Origin: Clostridia bacterium
Lineage (GTDB): Bacteria > Bacillota > Clostridia > Oscillospirales > CAG-272
Assembly: GCA_017454525.1 (NCBI GenBank)
Contig: JAFTCT010000004.1
Coordinates: forward strand, 1 to 41,719
DNA length: 41,719 nucleotides
Direction: 5' to 3'
The translations under genes were made by a program, and so were the position numbers. Within the stretch, counting starts at the first letter, position 1, and each line of letters begins with the position of its first letter. The notes below the pieces were generated by a model. It ran no database searches and was not told where the DNA came from. It saw only the letters and a program-made list of their open reading frames with translations. Shown in pieces: positions 22,040 through 30,875 of the stretch.

Positions 22040-25000
22040 ATGCTCCGACTGGTTTACGGCTGCCCGGGCAGCGACAAGAGCGAATACCTCACAAATCAGA
22101 TCAAAAACGCGCTGGACCGGCAAAAGAAGGTCATCCTGATCGTCTCGGAGCGCTTTTCGGTCTCCGCCGAGCAGGAGCTGGCAAAGGTCTGCACCGCGCG
22201 CAGGATGATGGATCTGGAGGTCCTTTCCTTCAAGCGCCTCTGCGACTTGGCGTTCCGCACCCACGGCGGGCTTTGCTACAATTACGCCGGGAAGGGCGGC
22301 ATGATGCTGATGATGTGGCGGGCGCTTTCCGAAGTGAAGGATCGGCTCACCGCCTATAAGCAGCTGCAGCTGCGCGACGCCGGCACCATTGAGACGATGC
22401 TCGAGAGCATCGTCTCCTATCAGCGCGCCGCGATCCCGCCGGAAAAATTCAAGGAAGCCGCGGCGTCCGACGCCTGCGCGCCCGAGCTCAGGAAGAAATG
22501 CGGCGATCTCGCCGAGATCTACGAGGCGTACGTGAGACTTCTGCGCGACCGTTACGACGATCCCGAGGACGATATGACGCGCCTGTACGAACTGCTCGGC
22601 GTTCATCCCTTCTTCAAGGGCAAGGAAGTGTTCGTCGATACGCTCACCGCCTTCTCCGGGCAGGAGATCAGAGTCGTCGAGCGCGCGATGGCGCAGGCGG
22701 ATAACGTGACGGTGGGGCTGGAATACCTGCCCGACGACGACCGTACGGTCTTCGGAAAACTCCGTTGGTGCCGCGACATGCTCCTGAAATCGGCGCGGCG
22801 CGTTGGCTGCCGGGTCGACCGGGAGGTCGTCTGTTTGCGGATCACGGCGAAGGAGAAGGATCTGATACACCTCGAAAAGTGGCTGTTCGATCCGCTCGCC
22901 GCACCCTATACCGGCGAAGAGCGCAATATCAGTCTGTACACGGCGGAGGATATTTACGAGGAGTGCAAGACCGCCGCGGCGCGCATCCTGCGCGACGTGC
23001 AGGAGAACGGCGGACGCTATCGCGATCACGCCGTCGCGGTGCGCGACCTCGACGCGTATACCGGGATCATCGACCGGGTGTTTGAATCGAACGGCGTTCC
23101 CTATACGCTCAAGAGCAGCCGTACGCTGTCCTCGCGCGCGGCGTTCAGGGCGGTCATGTCTGCGTTGAGACTCGTCTGTTTTTCCTTCAGGAAAGAGGAT
23201 CTTTTCTCCTATCTGCGCAGCGGGTATTCCGGCATCGACGACGACGATTGCTTCGCGCTGGAGGATTACGTCAATATGTGGCGCATCGAGGGCGCCCGCC
23301 GCTGGGATCCCGACCGGGAATTCCTGATGAATCCCGAAGGGAGAACGGGAAAGACCGGCGAGAAAGGCGCAGAGGCGCTCAAGCGCATCGGAGAAGTCAA
23401 GAGGGCGCTCATGAAACCGCTGTGGAAGCTCTATGAGGATCTCGGCGGCAGGAAAACGGTGAAGGAAAAGGCGGCGGCGCTTTACGCCTACGCCGTCGAT
23501 ATGCGCCTGTCCGAACGTCTTGAAGAAGAGGAAAAGAAGTACGCCGAAGCCCGTGAAAACGACGAAGCGCTGCTCTGCGCAAGGACCTGGGGGGCGTTCT
23601 GCGATCTGTTGGACGACCTGGTGTACAGCGTCGGCGACGTCACCGTCGACAACGACGAATTCCGGATGATGGTCGGACTGCTGTCCGACCGCACGATGCT
23701 TGCGACGATTCCGCCGGGCAGCGACCGCGTGCTCATCACCGACGCGCACGCGCTCAAGCCCGGAGAACTTAAATATATGCACGCCTTAGGACAGAACGAG
23801 GGCGTATTCCCGGCGGAGATCAGAAGCGGCGGGATGTTCTCGCGCGCCGAAACGAAAGCGCTGAGAGCGCTGGATCTCGACCTGCCGGGCGACGAGGAGC
23901 GGGCGGTCTTCGACGAGGAATACCTGCTCTATACCGTGCTGACCCAGCCTGCAAAGAAGCTCTTCATGACGGCGTATCTCAAGGATCTGCGCGGCGCGGC
24001 GGCGAAGCCCTCGGAGGTTTTTGCGGATCTTTGCTCCTTCTATCCGAAGGCGGACAACGAAGTTTCCCCGCCGGAGGACCTTCTGTACGGCGCGCAGAAC
24101 TGTCTGGAAAAGGCGCTCTCCGGGGACGGTTCTCCGGAAGCCGCGGCGCTTCTTGCCTCGATGGGAACGGTGGAGCGCGACGCCGCCGAAAAAACCGCCC
24201 GCGCGCCGCTTTCCGCGGGCGCGGAGGCGTTCACGCCCGCGTGCGCGGCGACGCTGTACGGCGGGAAAGCGCCGGTCACGACGCAGTCGCGCCTCGAACG
24301 GTTCGCGGAGTGTCCCTTCGGCTACACCTGCGAATACCTGCTTTCATTGGAAGAGAAGTGCTCTCCCGACACGGGGAGCAACGAGATCGGAACGATCATC
24401 CACAGCGTGTTCGAGCAGGTGGTCAGGGAGAGCATCCAAACGGGCAAAGCGCTTGGCACGTATACCGACGCCGAGCTGCACGCGCGCGCGGACGCCGTGA
24501 TGAACGCGATCGAGCGGGCGATGCTCGGCGGCAGCGACGATTACCGCGTGCAGGGGCTGCTGCGCAGGATGAAGCAGAGCGTGTATATCCTGCTTGAAAA
24601 CCTGCGCGACGAATTCGCGCAGTCGGATTTCCGTCCGGTGTACTGCGAACTGTCCTTCAGAGCGAACGCCGGCGGCGGCGCGGTCAACGAGGAAACGGGC
24701 GACCCGCTCTTTCCCGGGATCGTCGTGCCGGGCGGCGTCACCGTGGTGGGAACGGTCGACCGCGTCGACGTCTATAAGAAGGATCATACCGTGTACCTGC
24801 GGGTCGTCGATTATAAGACCGGGAAAAAGAAGATCACAAGCAAACTGCTCGCCGAAGGAAAGGGTCTGCAGATGCCGTTATATATGCGCGCGCTGCTCGA
24901 AACGGCGGATCCGCGGTTCAAGGAGCGTATCGGCGCGGGCGAGGGCGACGCCGTCAGGCCGGCGGCGGTCGTCTATCACATCCTTTCGATGCCCAAGGTG

Positions 25001-25396
25001 CGCGCAGCCGGAGAGAGCAGGGAACTGCTCGTCAAAAAACTCCGTGAGGGCATCGCGCGCAGCGGTCTGTGCGTGATGGACCGCGACCTGCTCTTTGCGA
25101 TGGACAAAAAAATCGACGGGACCTTCGGGCCTTACGTCGACGGCAAGAGATATACCTCCGATACGCTTCCGGCGCTCGGGGAAAAGGAATTTTGCGAAAA
25201 ACTGTCGTCGATCGACGAAACGGTCAGGGCGCTGGGCGAGCGTATGCGGAAAGGGGAAGCCGCGGCGACGCCGGGACGGAGCGACGCGAACTGCAAATAC
25301 TGTCCGATGCTTCCGGTCTGCAGAGCGCAGAACGCCGCGGAGGACGCCAAGGACGGCGACGGCGGCGACGGCGGCAGCGGCGACGACGGCGAGTGA
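22040..25396 (+). CDS. addB: AddAB helicase-nuclease subunit B
   Basis: The 1118-residue protein is the B subunit of the AddAB (RexAB) complex, which resects double-strand breaks for RecA loading. The N-terminal phosphate-binding loop reads GCPGSDKSE and lacks the usual second glycine of GSGK. The C-terminal nuclease motif is VVDYKTGKKK (D924, K926). The four cysteines that hold the structural Fe-S cluster are visible as C758 (ECPFGYTC region) and C1085, C1088 and C1094 in CKYCPMLPVC. The protein ends in an acidic Gly/Asp-rich tail (DGDGGDGGSGDDGE), which is unusual. GGAGG precedes the ATG, and addA follows 37 bases later. Confidence 0.9.
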   Translation: MLRLVYGCPGSDKSEYLTNQIKNALDRQKKVILIVSERFSVSAEQELAKVCTARRMMDLEVLSFKRLCDLAFRTHGGLCYNYAGKGGMMLMMWRALSEVKDRLTAYKQLQLRDAGTIETMLESIVSYQRAAIPPEKFKEAAASDACAPELRKKCGDLAEIYEAYVRLLRDRYDDPEDDMTRLYELLGVHPFFKGKEVFVDTLTAFSGQEIRVVERAMAQADNVTVGLEYLPDDDRTVFGKLRWCRDMLLKSARRVGCRVDREVVCLRITAKEKDLIHLEKWLFDPLAAPYTGEERNISLYTAEDIYEECKTAAARILRDVQENGGRYRDHAVAVRDLDAYTGIIDRVFESNGVPYTLKSSRTLSSRAAFRAVMSALRLVCFSFRKEDLFSYLRSGYSGIDDDDCFALEDYVNMWRIEGARRWDPDREFLMNPEGRTGKTGEKGAEALKRIGEVKRALMKPLWKLYEDLGGRKTVKEKAAALYAYAVDMRLSERLEEEEKKYAEARENDEALLCARTWGAFCDLLDDLVYSVGDVTVDNDEFRMMVGLLSDRTMLATIPPGSDRVLITDAHALKPGELKYMHALGQNEGVFPAEIRSGGMFSRAETKALRALDLDLPGDEERAVFDEEYLLYTVLTQPAKKLFMTAYLKDLRGAAAKPSEVFADLCSFYPKADNEVSPPEDLLYGAQNCLEKALSGDGSPEAAALLASMGTVERDAAEKTARAPLSAGAEAFTPACAATLYGGKAPVTTQSRLERFAECPFGYTCEYLLSLEEKCSPDTGSNEIGTIIHSVFEQVVRESIQTGKALGTYTDAELHARADAVMNAIERAMLGGSDDYRVQGLLRRMKQSVYILLENLRDEFAQSDFRPVYCELSFRANAGGGAVNEETGDPLFPGIVVPGGVTVVGTVDRVDVYKKDHTVYLRVVDYKTGKKKITSKLLAEGKGLQMPLYMRALLETADPRFKERIGAGEGDAVRPAAVVYHILSMPKVRAAGESRELLVKKLREGIARSGLCVMDRDLLFAMDKKIDGTFGPYVDGKRYTSDTLPALGEKEFCEKLSSIDETVRALGERMRKGEAAATPGRSDANCKYCPMLPVCRAQNAAEDAKDGDGGDGGSGDDGE

Positions 25397-25433
25397 CGGT
25401 ATTCATGACGATGAAAGACGGTAGGAGAACGTT

Positions 25434-28400
25434 ATGGCGGATAAACTGAACCCACAACAGGAACTCGCGGTGAACACCGACGGCATGGAACTGCTGATCT
25501 CGGCGTCCGCGGGCACGGGCAAGACCAGCACGATGTGCCGGAGGATCCTCGAGCGCATCACGCGCGACGTCGATCCGCTGTCTCTTGACCGGATGCTGAT
25601 CGTGACCTTTACGAACGCCTCCGCCGCGGATATGCGGCGTAAAATGAGCGACGTCCTGAAAGCGGAGTTGAAGAGCGGGGAGGCGTCCCCCGAAAGAAAG
25701 GAGCGGGTCCGCGCGCAATTGAAGATCCTGCCGTCGGCGCGCATCTGCACGATCGACAGTTACCTCAACGAGCTCGTGCGCAGCCGTTTCGACGTTCTGG
25801 GGATCTCGCCGCGTATGCGCATCCCCGACGAAGCGGAGATCGGGCGCATCCGCGAGCAGGCGATGGACCGGGCGATGGAGATCCTGTCGGGCGATCCCGA
25901 GGTTTCCGGGACCTTCACGGCGCTCACCGACAGTGTGCTTGACAGTTACGTCGACAGCGATCTGTACGGAGTTTTCATCGGACTGTATGAGCGGATCGAC
26001 GCGACGGTCAAGGGCATCGAAGTGCTGCCGGAGTTGGCGAAGACCGTAACAAACGCCGCAGACGCGCCCTTCGCGGACAGTCCCGCGGGCGCGTATATCC
26101 TTGAAAAGATCGGCGGATTTCTGGATTTCTGCATCGGGGAATACGAAGAGTATCTGGCGTTCCTTTCGCGGTGTAAAAGCGCATATGAAGCCGACGCGGC
26201 GGCGTCGGGAGATCCCGGCGGGAAGATCGGAAGAAGGATCGACCGCTGCAATATCAATATCACGATGCTCTCGGAAGAACTGGACGCCGCGCGCAGGGTA
26301 AAAAGCAGTCTTACCGATCCCGCTTCGATCCTTGCCGCGCTGGACGCGCATAAATCCTTTGAGAAGTTCCTCCTGCACGAGAAAAAAGACGAAGTCAGTT
26401 TTGAGAGCAAACGCTTCCGGTACGTCCGCGCGGAAATGAAGGATTTCTTCTCCGGAAAGCGCCGGCCGATCCTTGCGTTCTCCTATGACGACCGCGGCGC
26501 GCTTCTGAAGGCAGAGGGGGAGATGCTCTCGGTTCTCTACCGGCTGCTGTCGGTCTACAGGACGCAGCTCGCCTCGTGCAAGGAGGCGGCGGGGATCATC
26601 GAATTCTCCGATATCGAGCGGTACGCCCTCAGGCTGCTGGTCGATGAGAACGGCGGCAAAACGCCGCTGGCAAAGGAACTCACAAAGGAGTTCGACGAGG
26701 TCTACGTCGACGAGTATCAGGACGTGAACGAGATCCAGGACGCCATTTTCCGGGCGCTCTCGAACGGCAACCGCTATATGGTCGGCGACGTCAAACAGTC
26801 GATCTACGGCTTCCGGCACGCCCGTCCGTCGATCTTCAACGGAATGCGCGAGAGTTATAAGGACGTCGGCGCGGGCGAAAAAACAGGCAGCATCTATTTC
26901 GGAGAGAACTACCGCTGTTCCCGCGAGATCGTCGCGTTCGTCAACCGCGTTTGCTCTTCGACGCTTGCCAACTGCGTGGATATGACCTATCGCCGCGAGG
27001 ACGATCTGATCTATGTCGAAAAAAACGGGGAAGAGCGGTATCTGCCGCAGATCTGCCTCGTGAGCAAAGACAGTCCGCTTTTCGGCGGCGATACCGAAAA
27101 CGCCGAAGCGGCGTACACCGCGCGCTGTATCAGGGCGCTGATCGACGGCGGCACGCCGCCGGAGGACATCGCGGTGCTGGTGACGAAAATGACCGGCGCG
27201 CCGCAATTGCGCCGCGCCTTTGACCGTGAAGGGATCGCCCTGAACGTCAACTGCCGCAGGGGATATTTCAAACAGCCCGAGGTGCTGCTCCTGCGCTGCC
27301 TTATCGAGATGATCGACAACCCCACGAAGGACGTTTATCTGGCGGGCGGCATGAAGAGCCCGGTCTTCGGCTTCACGCTCGACGATCTGCTTCACATCCG
27401 CGAAGAAGGAAAAAAGTGCAGTCTGAAAAAGGCGCTGGACGCCTACGCGGAGAAAACGAACGATCCCCGCGCCGTCGAGGTCCTGGATTTCATTACGAAA
27501 TTCAGAAGAAAAAGCAGGGAATGGACCGCCGACAGACTGGTTTACGAAGTGATGAGCGAGACGCGGCTGCTGCCGCGTCTGACCGCGGGCGTCACGCCCG
27601 GAAGAGCCGCGCAGATCCGCGACAATCTCCTCTATTTCTACGATCTGGTGCGCACGCTGTCGGGCGACGGCGCCGGACAGATCGGGCGGGTGCTGACGCG
27701 CATTTCCGATATGGAGGAGCGCGACAACGCCGGCGACGGCAAGAGCGCGACCGAGGTGAAGGGACGCGTGCAGCTGATGACCGTTCACGGCAGCAAGGGA
27801 CTGCAGTTCCGGTACTGCTGGCTTTACGGCTGCGGTCAGGCGGGAAAGGAGCAGAGCGGCGTACTGCATTTTTCAGAGCGGTTCGGCGTCGATCTGCGCA
27901 TTCCCGACCGGAAGAACAGCGCCTTCCGTATGAAGAGCGAGTTTTCGGCGGCGCATCTGTACGACGATACCGAAAAACAGCGCAGCGAGCGGATGCGGCT
28001 GCTCTACGTCGCGCTCACGCGCGCCAGGAGCCGGCTGTATATCAGCGCCGTGACCTCAAAAACCGACGATGAACTGGACGTTCTGCGCCTCTTTGACGGC
28101 GCCAAGGCCTATCCCGCGCTGCGCTGCCGGGATTTCCTTTCGATGATTTTCTACGGTCTGGGGAGATCGGAAGGTCTGTGCAATATCGTGCGCGACGCCT
28201 ATCCCGAGGGGATCGAAATCGCGGCGGACCGCGCAAAAAAAGCCGCAGAAGCGCCGGACGCGGCGAAGATCGACGCGCTCGCGAAGGAATACGGCGCCCG
28301 ACTGTCGTGCAAATACCCCCGGCAGGCGGCGGTCGATCTGCCCGTGAAAAGAGCGGTATCCGTACTCTATCCCGGAATGCTCGACGAGGACGGCGGGGAG

Positions 28401-29084
28401 GACGAAGCGGAGACGGCGCCCCCGGGCGTATCTCTGCCCGGAATGGACTTCCGCTCAAGGAAAATACCGGCGCGCGCGCCGCGGTTCATCCGCGCGGACG
28501 CGGGAAACGACGGGGGGACCTCCGCGGAGCGCGGCACGGCGACGCATACCTTCATGCAGTTCTGCGACTTGGAGAAGTTAGCGGCCGGCGGCGTTGCAAA
28601 CGAGGCGAAACGGCTGCTTGACGAGCGCTTCATCGACGAAAAAACGCGCAGACTGATCGACGAAGAGCATATCGAAGCGTTCGTGCGCGGACCCTTCTTC
28701 AAGCGGATGCGCTCGGCGGATACCCTCGTGCGCGAGCGGCGGTTTCTTCTCGAGTGCCCCGCCGCGGACTTCGCCGAAAAGGATGAAACAAAGGAAGAAT
28801 TGAAGGACGAGATCCTGCTCATTCAGGGCGTGATCGACGGCTTTTTCATCGAAAAGGACGGCACGGTCGTGCTCTTCGACTACAAGACCGACCATTTCAC
28901 GCCCGCGCAGACGCGCATTCCCGGTTTCTGCGAGAACGAGCTGCGCGTGCGGCATACAAGACAGCTGTACTACTACGCGAAGGCGCTGGCGCATCTGCTC
29001 GGACGCCCGGTAGACGAATGCTGTATATATTCGTTTTCACTTGACAAAACCGTTCCCGTCGACGTTTCCGCCCCGAGGGCGTAA
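25434..29084 (+). CDS. addA: AddAB helicase-nuclease subunit A
   Basis: The 1216-residue protein is the motor and nuclease subunit of AddAB, a UvrD-family 3'-5' helicase. Superfamily 1 motifs are in order: QQELAV (Q motif), SASAGTGKTS (Walker A, K30), VDEYQDVNEIQ (Walker B, about residue 425), GDVKQSIYGFRHA (motif III), NYRCSREI (motif IV), MTVHGSKGLQF (motif V) and LLYVALTRARSRLYI (motif VI). The C-terminal nuclease has ERGTATHTFMQF and LFDYKTD (D1149, K1151). Its length is usual for the family. It is translated from an ATG preceded by GGTAGGAG, immediately after addB, so the two subunits are co-expressed. Confidence 0.95.
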   Translation: MADKLNPQQELAVNTDGMELLISASAGTGKTSTMCRRILERITRDVDPLSLDRMLIVTFTNASAADMRRKMSDVLKAELKSGEASPERKERVRAQLKILPSARICTIDSYLNELVRSRFDVLGISPRMRIPDEAEIGRIREQAMDRAMEILSGDPEVSGTFTALTDSVLDSYVDSDLYGVFIGLYERIDATVKGIEVLPELAKTVTNAADAPFADSPAGAYILEKIGGFLDFCIGEYEEYLAFLSRCKSAYEADAAASGDPGGKIGRRIDRCNINITMLSEELDAARRVKSSLTDPASILAALDAHKSFEKFLLHEKKDEVSFESKRFRYVRAEMKDFFSGKRRPILAFSYDDRGALLKAEGEMLSVLYRLLSVYRTQLASCKEAAGIIEFSDIERYALRLLVDENGGKTPLAKELTKEFDEVYVDEYQDVNEIQDAIFRALSNGNRYMVGDVKQSIYGFRHARPSIFNGMRESYKDVGAGEKTGSIYFGENYRCSREIVAFVNRVCSSTLANCVDMTYRREDDLIYVEKNGEERYLPQICLVSKDSPLFGGDTENAEAAYTARCIRALIDGGTPPEDIAVLVTKMTGAPQLRRAFDREGIALNVNCRRGYFKQPEVLLLRCLIEMIDNPTKDVYLAGGMKSPVFGFTLDDLLHIREEGKKCSLKKALDAYAEKTNDPRAVEVLDFITKFRRKSREWTADRLVYEVMSETRLLPRLTAGVTPGRAAQIRDNLLYFYDLVRTLSGDGAGQIGRVLTRISDMEERDNAGDGKSATEVKGRVQLMTVHGSKGLQFRYCWLYGCGQAGKEQSGVLHFSERFGVDLRIPDRKNSAFRMKSEFSAAHLYDDTEKQRSERMRLLYVALTRARSRLYISAVTSKTDDELDVLRLFDGAKAYPALRCRDFLSMIFYGLGRSEGLCNIVRDAYPEGIEIAADRAKKAAEAPDAAKIDALAKEYGARLSCKYPRQAAVDLPVKRAVSVLYPGMLDEDGGEDEAETAPPGVSLPGMDFRSRKIPARAPRFIRADAGNDGGTSAERGTATHTFMQFCDLEKLAAGGVANEAKRLLDERFIDEKTRRLIDEEHIEAFVRGPFFKRMRSADTLVRERRFLLECPAADFAEKDETKEELKDEILLIQGVIDGFFIEKDGTVVLFDYKTDHFTPAQTRIPGFCENELRVRHTRQLYYYAKALAHLLGRPVDECCIYSFSLDKTVPVDVSAPRA

Positions 29085-29141
29085 GCGGCGGAGCGGTACG
29101 ACAATTTCAGAAAGAGCCGCCCGGCGCGGCGAAAGGCGTTT

Positions 29142-30875
29142 ATGTTCAGACTGTTACCCTACATGAAGAAATACCGGCTGCAGAGCGTGCTCGCGCCCTT
29201 CTTCAAGATGACCGAAGCGGTGTTTGAACTGTTCGTGCCGCTGATCGTGGCGAAGATCATCGACGAGGGGATCGGCGGGAACGACGAAGCGCTGATCGTG
29301 CGTTACTGCCTGCTGCTCGCGCTGCTTGCCCTCGCCGGACTGGCGCTCGCCGTGGCGGCGCAGTTCTTTTCGGCGCGCGCCGCCGTCGGATTCGCCTCGG
29401 AAGTGCGCAAAGGACTCTATAAAAAGGTCTTTTCCCTGCCGGCAAGCGAGAGCGACCGCCTGGGGACCAACCGCCTCATCACGATGCTGACCGGCGACGT
29501 CGTGCAGCTGCAGACGGGCGTCAATATGGTCCTCCGGCTCTTCATGCGTTCGCCCGTCGTGGTGATCGGCGCGGTCGTGATGGCGTTCATCGCCGATCCG
29601 CGCGGACTTGCGGGCGGCGGACTGTGGTTCCTTGTCGCGGTGCCGCTGCTGGCGCTCGCCGTGGGCGGCGTGATGATCTTCAGCATCCGGCGCTATAAGG
29701 CGTCGCGGTCCTCCGTTGAGGATCTGACGCTCGAGCTGCGCGAAAATCTGTCGGGTATGCGCGTTTTCCGTTCCTTCGGACAGGAGGAGCACCGGAAAAA
29801 GCGCTTCGAAAAAATGAATGACGCCGCTTCCCGCGCGCTCGTGCGTGCAGGAAGAGTTTCGGCGCTCACCGGTCCGTTTACCATGGTGATCGTCGATCTG
29901 GGGATCGTGGCGCTTCTGTGGTCGGGCGCCGTATCGGTGAAGGCGGGCGCGCTGTCGACCGGCAAGCTGATCGCGCTGTATAACTATATGACGCAGATCC
30001 TGATCGAACTGATCAAGCTCGCCAACCTCATCGTCACGGTCACGAAGAGCGCCGCCTGCGCCGACCGCGTCGGACGGGTGCTGGCGCTTGACGCCTCCCT
30101 TGCGAAGATCCCGCCGGAGCTTTCGGGCGGGGAAGAGGAGATCGCCTTCGAGCACGTCGATCTCACCTATCCCGACGGCACGAAGGCGTTGAAGGACGTT
30201 TCCTTCTCGATCGGCAGGGGACAGACGCTGGGGATCATCGGCGGTACCGGCGCGGGAAAGAGCAGCGTGATCTCTCTGATCATGCGGTATTACGATCCGA
30301 CCGGCGGCAGGATCCTTTGCGGCGGCAGGGACCTGCGCAGTCTCGACGAGAGCGCGCTGCGCGCAAGGATCGGTCTCGTTCCCCAGAAGCCCGAATTGTT
30401 CAGGGGAACGGTCGCGGAGAACCTGCGCTTCGGCGATCCGTCTGCTGACGATGAAACCCTTTGGGATGCGCTGACCGCGGCGGACGCCGACGGGATCGTG
30501 CGCTCGAAGGCGGGGGGACTGGACGCGGAGGTCGAACAGTACGGGCGCAATTTCTCCGGCGGTCAGAAGCAGCGGCTGACGGTCGCGCGGGCGCTCGTGC
30601 GCCGTCCGGAGATCCTGATCCTCGACGACAGTTTTTCCGCGCTCGATTACGCGACCGAGGCGAAACTGAAAAAGTCCCTGTCGGAGCTGTCCTACCGTCC
30701 GACGACGGTGATCGTCTCCCAGCGCGCTTCCTCTCTGCGCCGCGCCGACAGGATCCTGGTGCTCGACGAGGGCGGGCAGGTCGGTCTTGGGACGCATGAG
30801 GAACTTTACGCCTCCTGCCCGGTATACAGAGAGATCTGTCTCTCCCAGGAAAGCGAAGGGGGGGACGCACAATGA
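29142..30875 (+). CDS. ABC exporter half-transporter, degenerate-site subunit
   Basis: The 577-residue protein has six hydrophobic helices (about residues 15-300) and a C-terminal ATPase domain. The Walker A motif is GGTGAGKSS (K373) and the signature motif is FSGGQ. The Walker B is ILILDDSFSALD, so the catalytic glutamate is replaced by D496. The switch-loop histidine is replaced by Q527 in IVSQRAS. These are the changes expected in the non-hydrolysing subunit of a heterodimeric multidrug or lipid exporter. The partner is encoded next with a four-base overlap (ATGA). The substrate cannot be inferred. Confidence 0.88.
   Translation: MFRLLPYMKKYRLQSVLAPFFKMTEAVFELFVPLIVAKIIDEGIGGNDEALIVRYCLLLALLALAGLALAVAAQFFSARAAVGFASEVRKGLYKKVFSLPASESDRLGTNRLITMLTGDVVQLQTGVNMVLRLFMRSPVVVIGAVVMAFIADPRGLAGGGLWFLVAVPLLALAVGGVMIFSIRRYKASRSSVEDLTLELRENLSGMRVFRSFGQEEHRKKRFEKMNDAASRALVRAGRVSALTGPFTMVIVDLGIVALLWSGAVSVKAGALSTGKLIALYNYMTQILIELIKLANLIVTVTKSAACADRVGRVLALDASLAKIPPELSGGEEEIAFEHVDLTYPDGTKALKDVSFSIGRGQTLGIIGGTGAGKSSVISLIMRYYDPTGGRILCGGRDLRSLDESALRARIGLVPQKPELFRGTVAENLRFGDPSADDETLWDALTAADADGIVRSKAGGLDAEVEQYGRNFSGGQKQRLTVARALVRRPEILILDDSFSALDYATEAKLKKSLSELSYRPTTVIVSQRASSLRRADRILVLDEGGQVGLGTHEELYASCPVYREICLSQESEGGDAQ

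Noticed and set aside
25224..27869. Very long open frame on the - strand opposite addB/addA (and similar ones at 21743-23782, 9747-10955 and 31175-32536)
   Set aside because: GC-rich codons leave antisense frames open. The translations are Arg/Asp/His-rich and low in recognisable motifs, while the + strand carries complete known enzymes.
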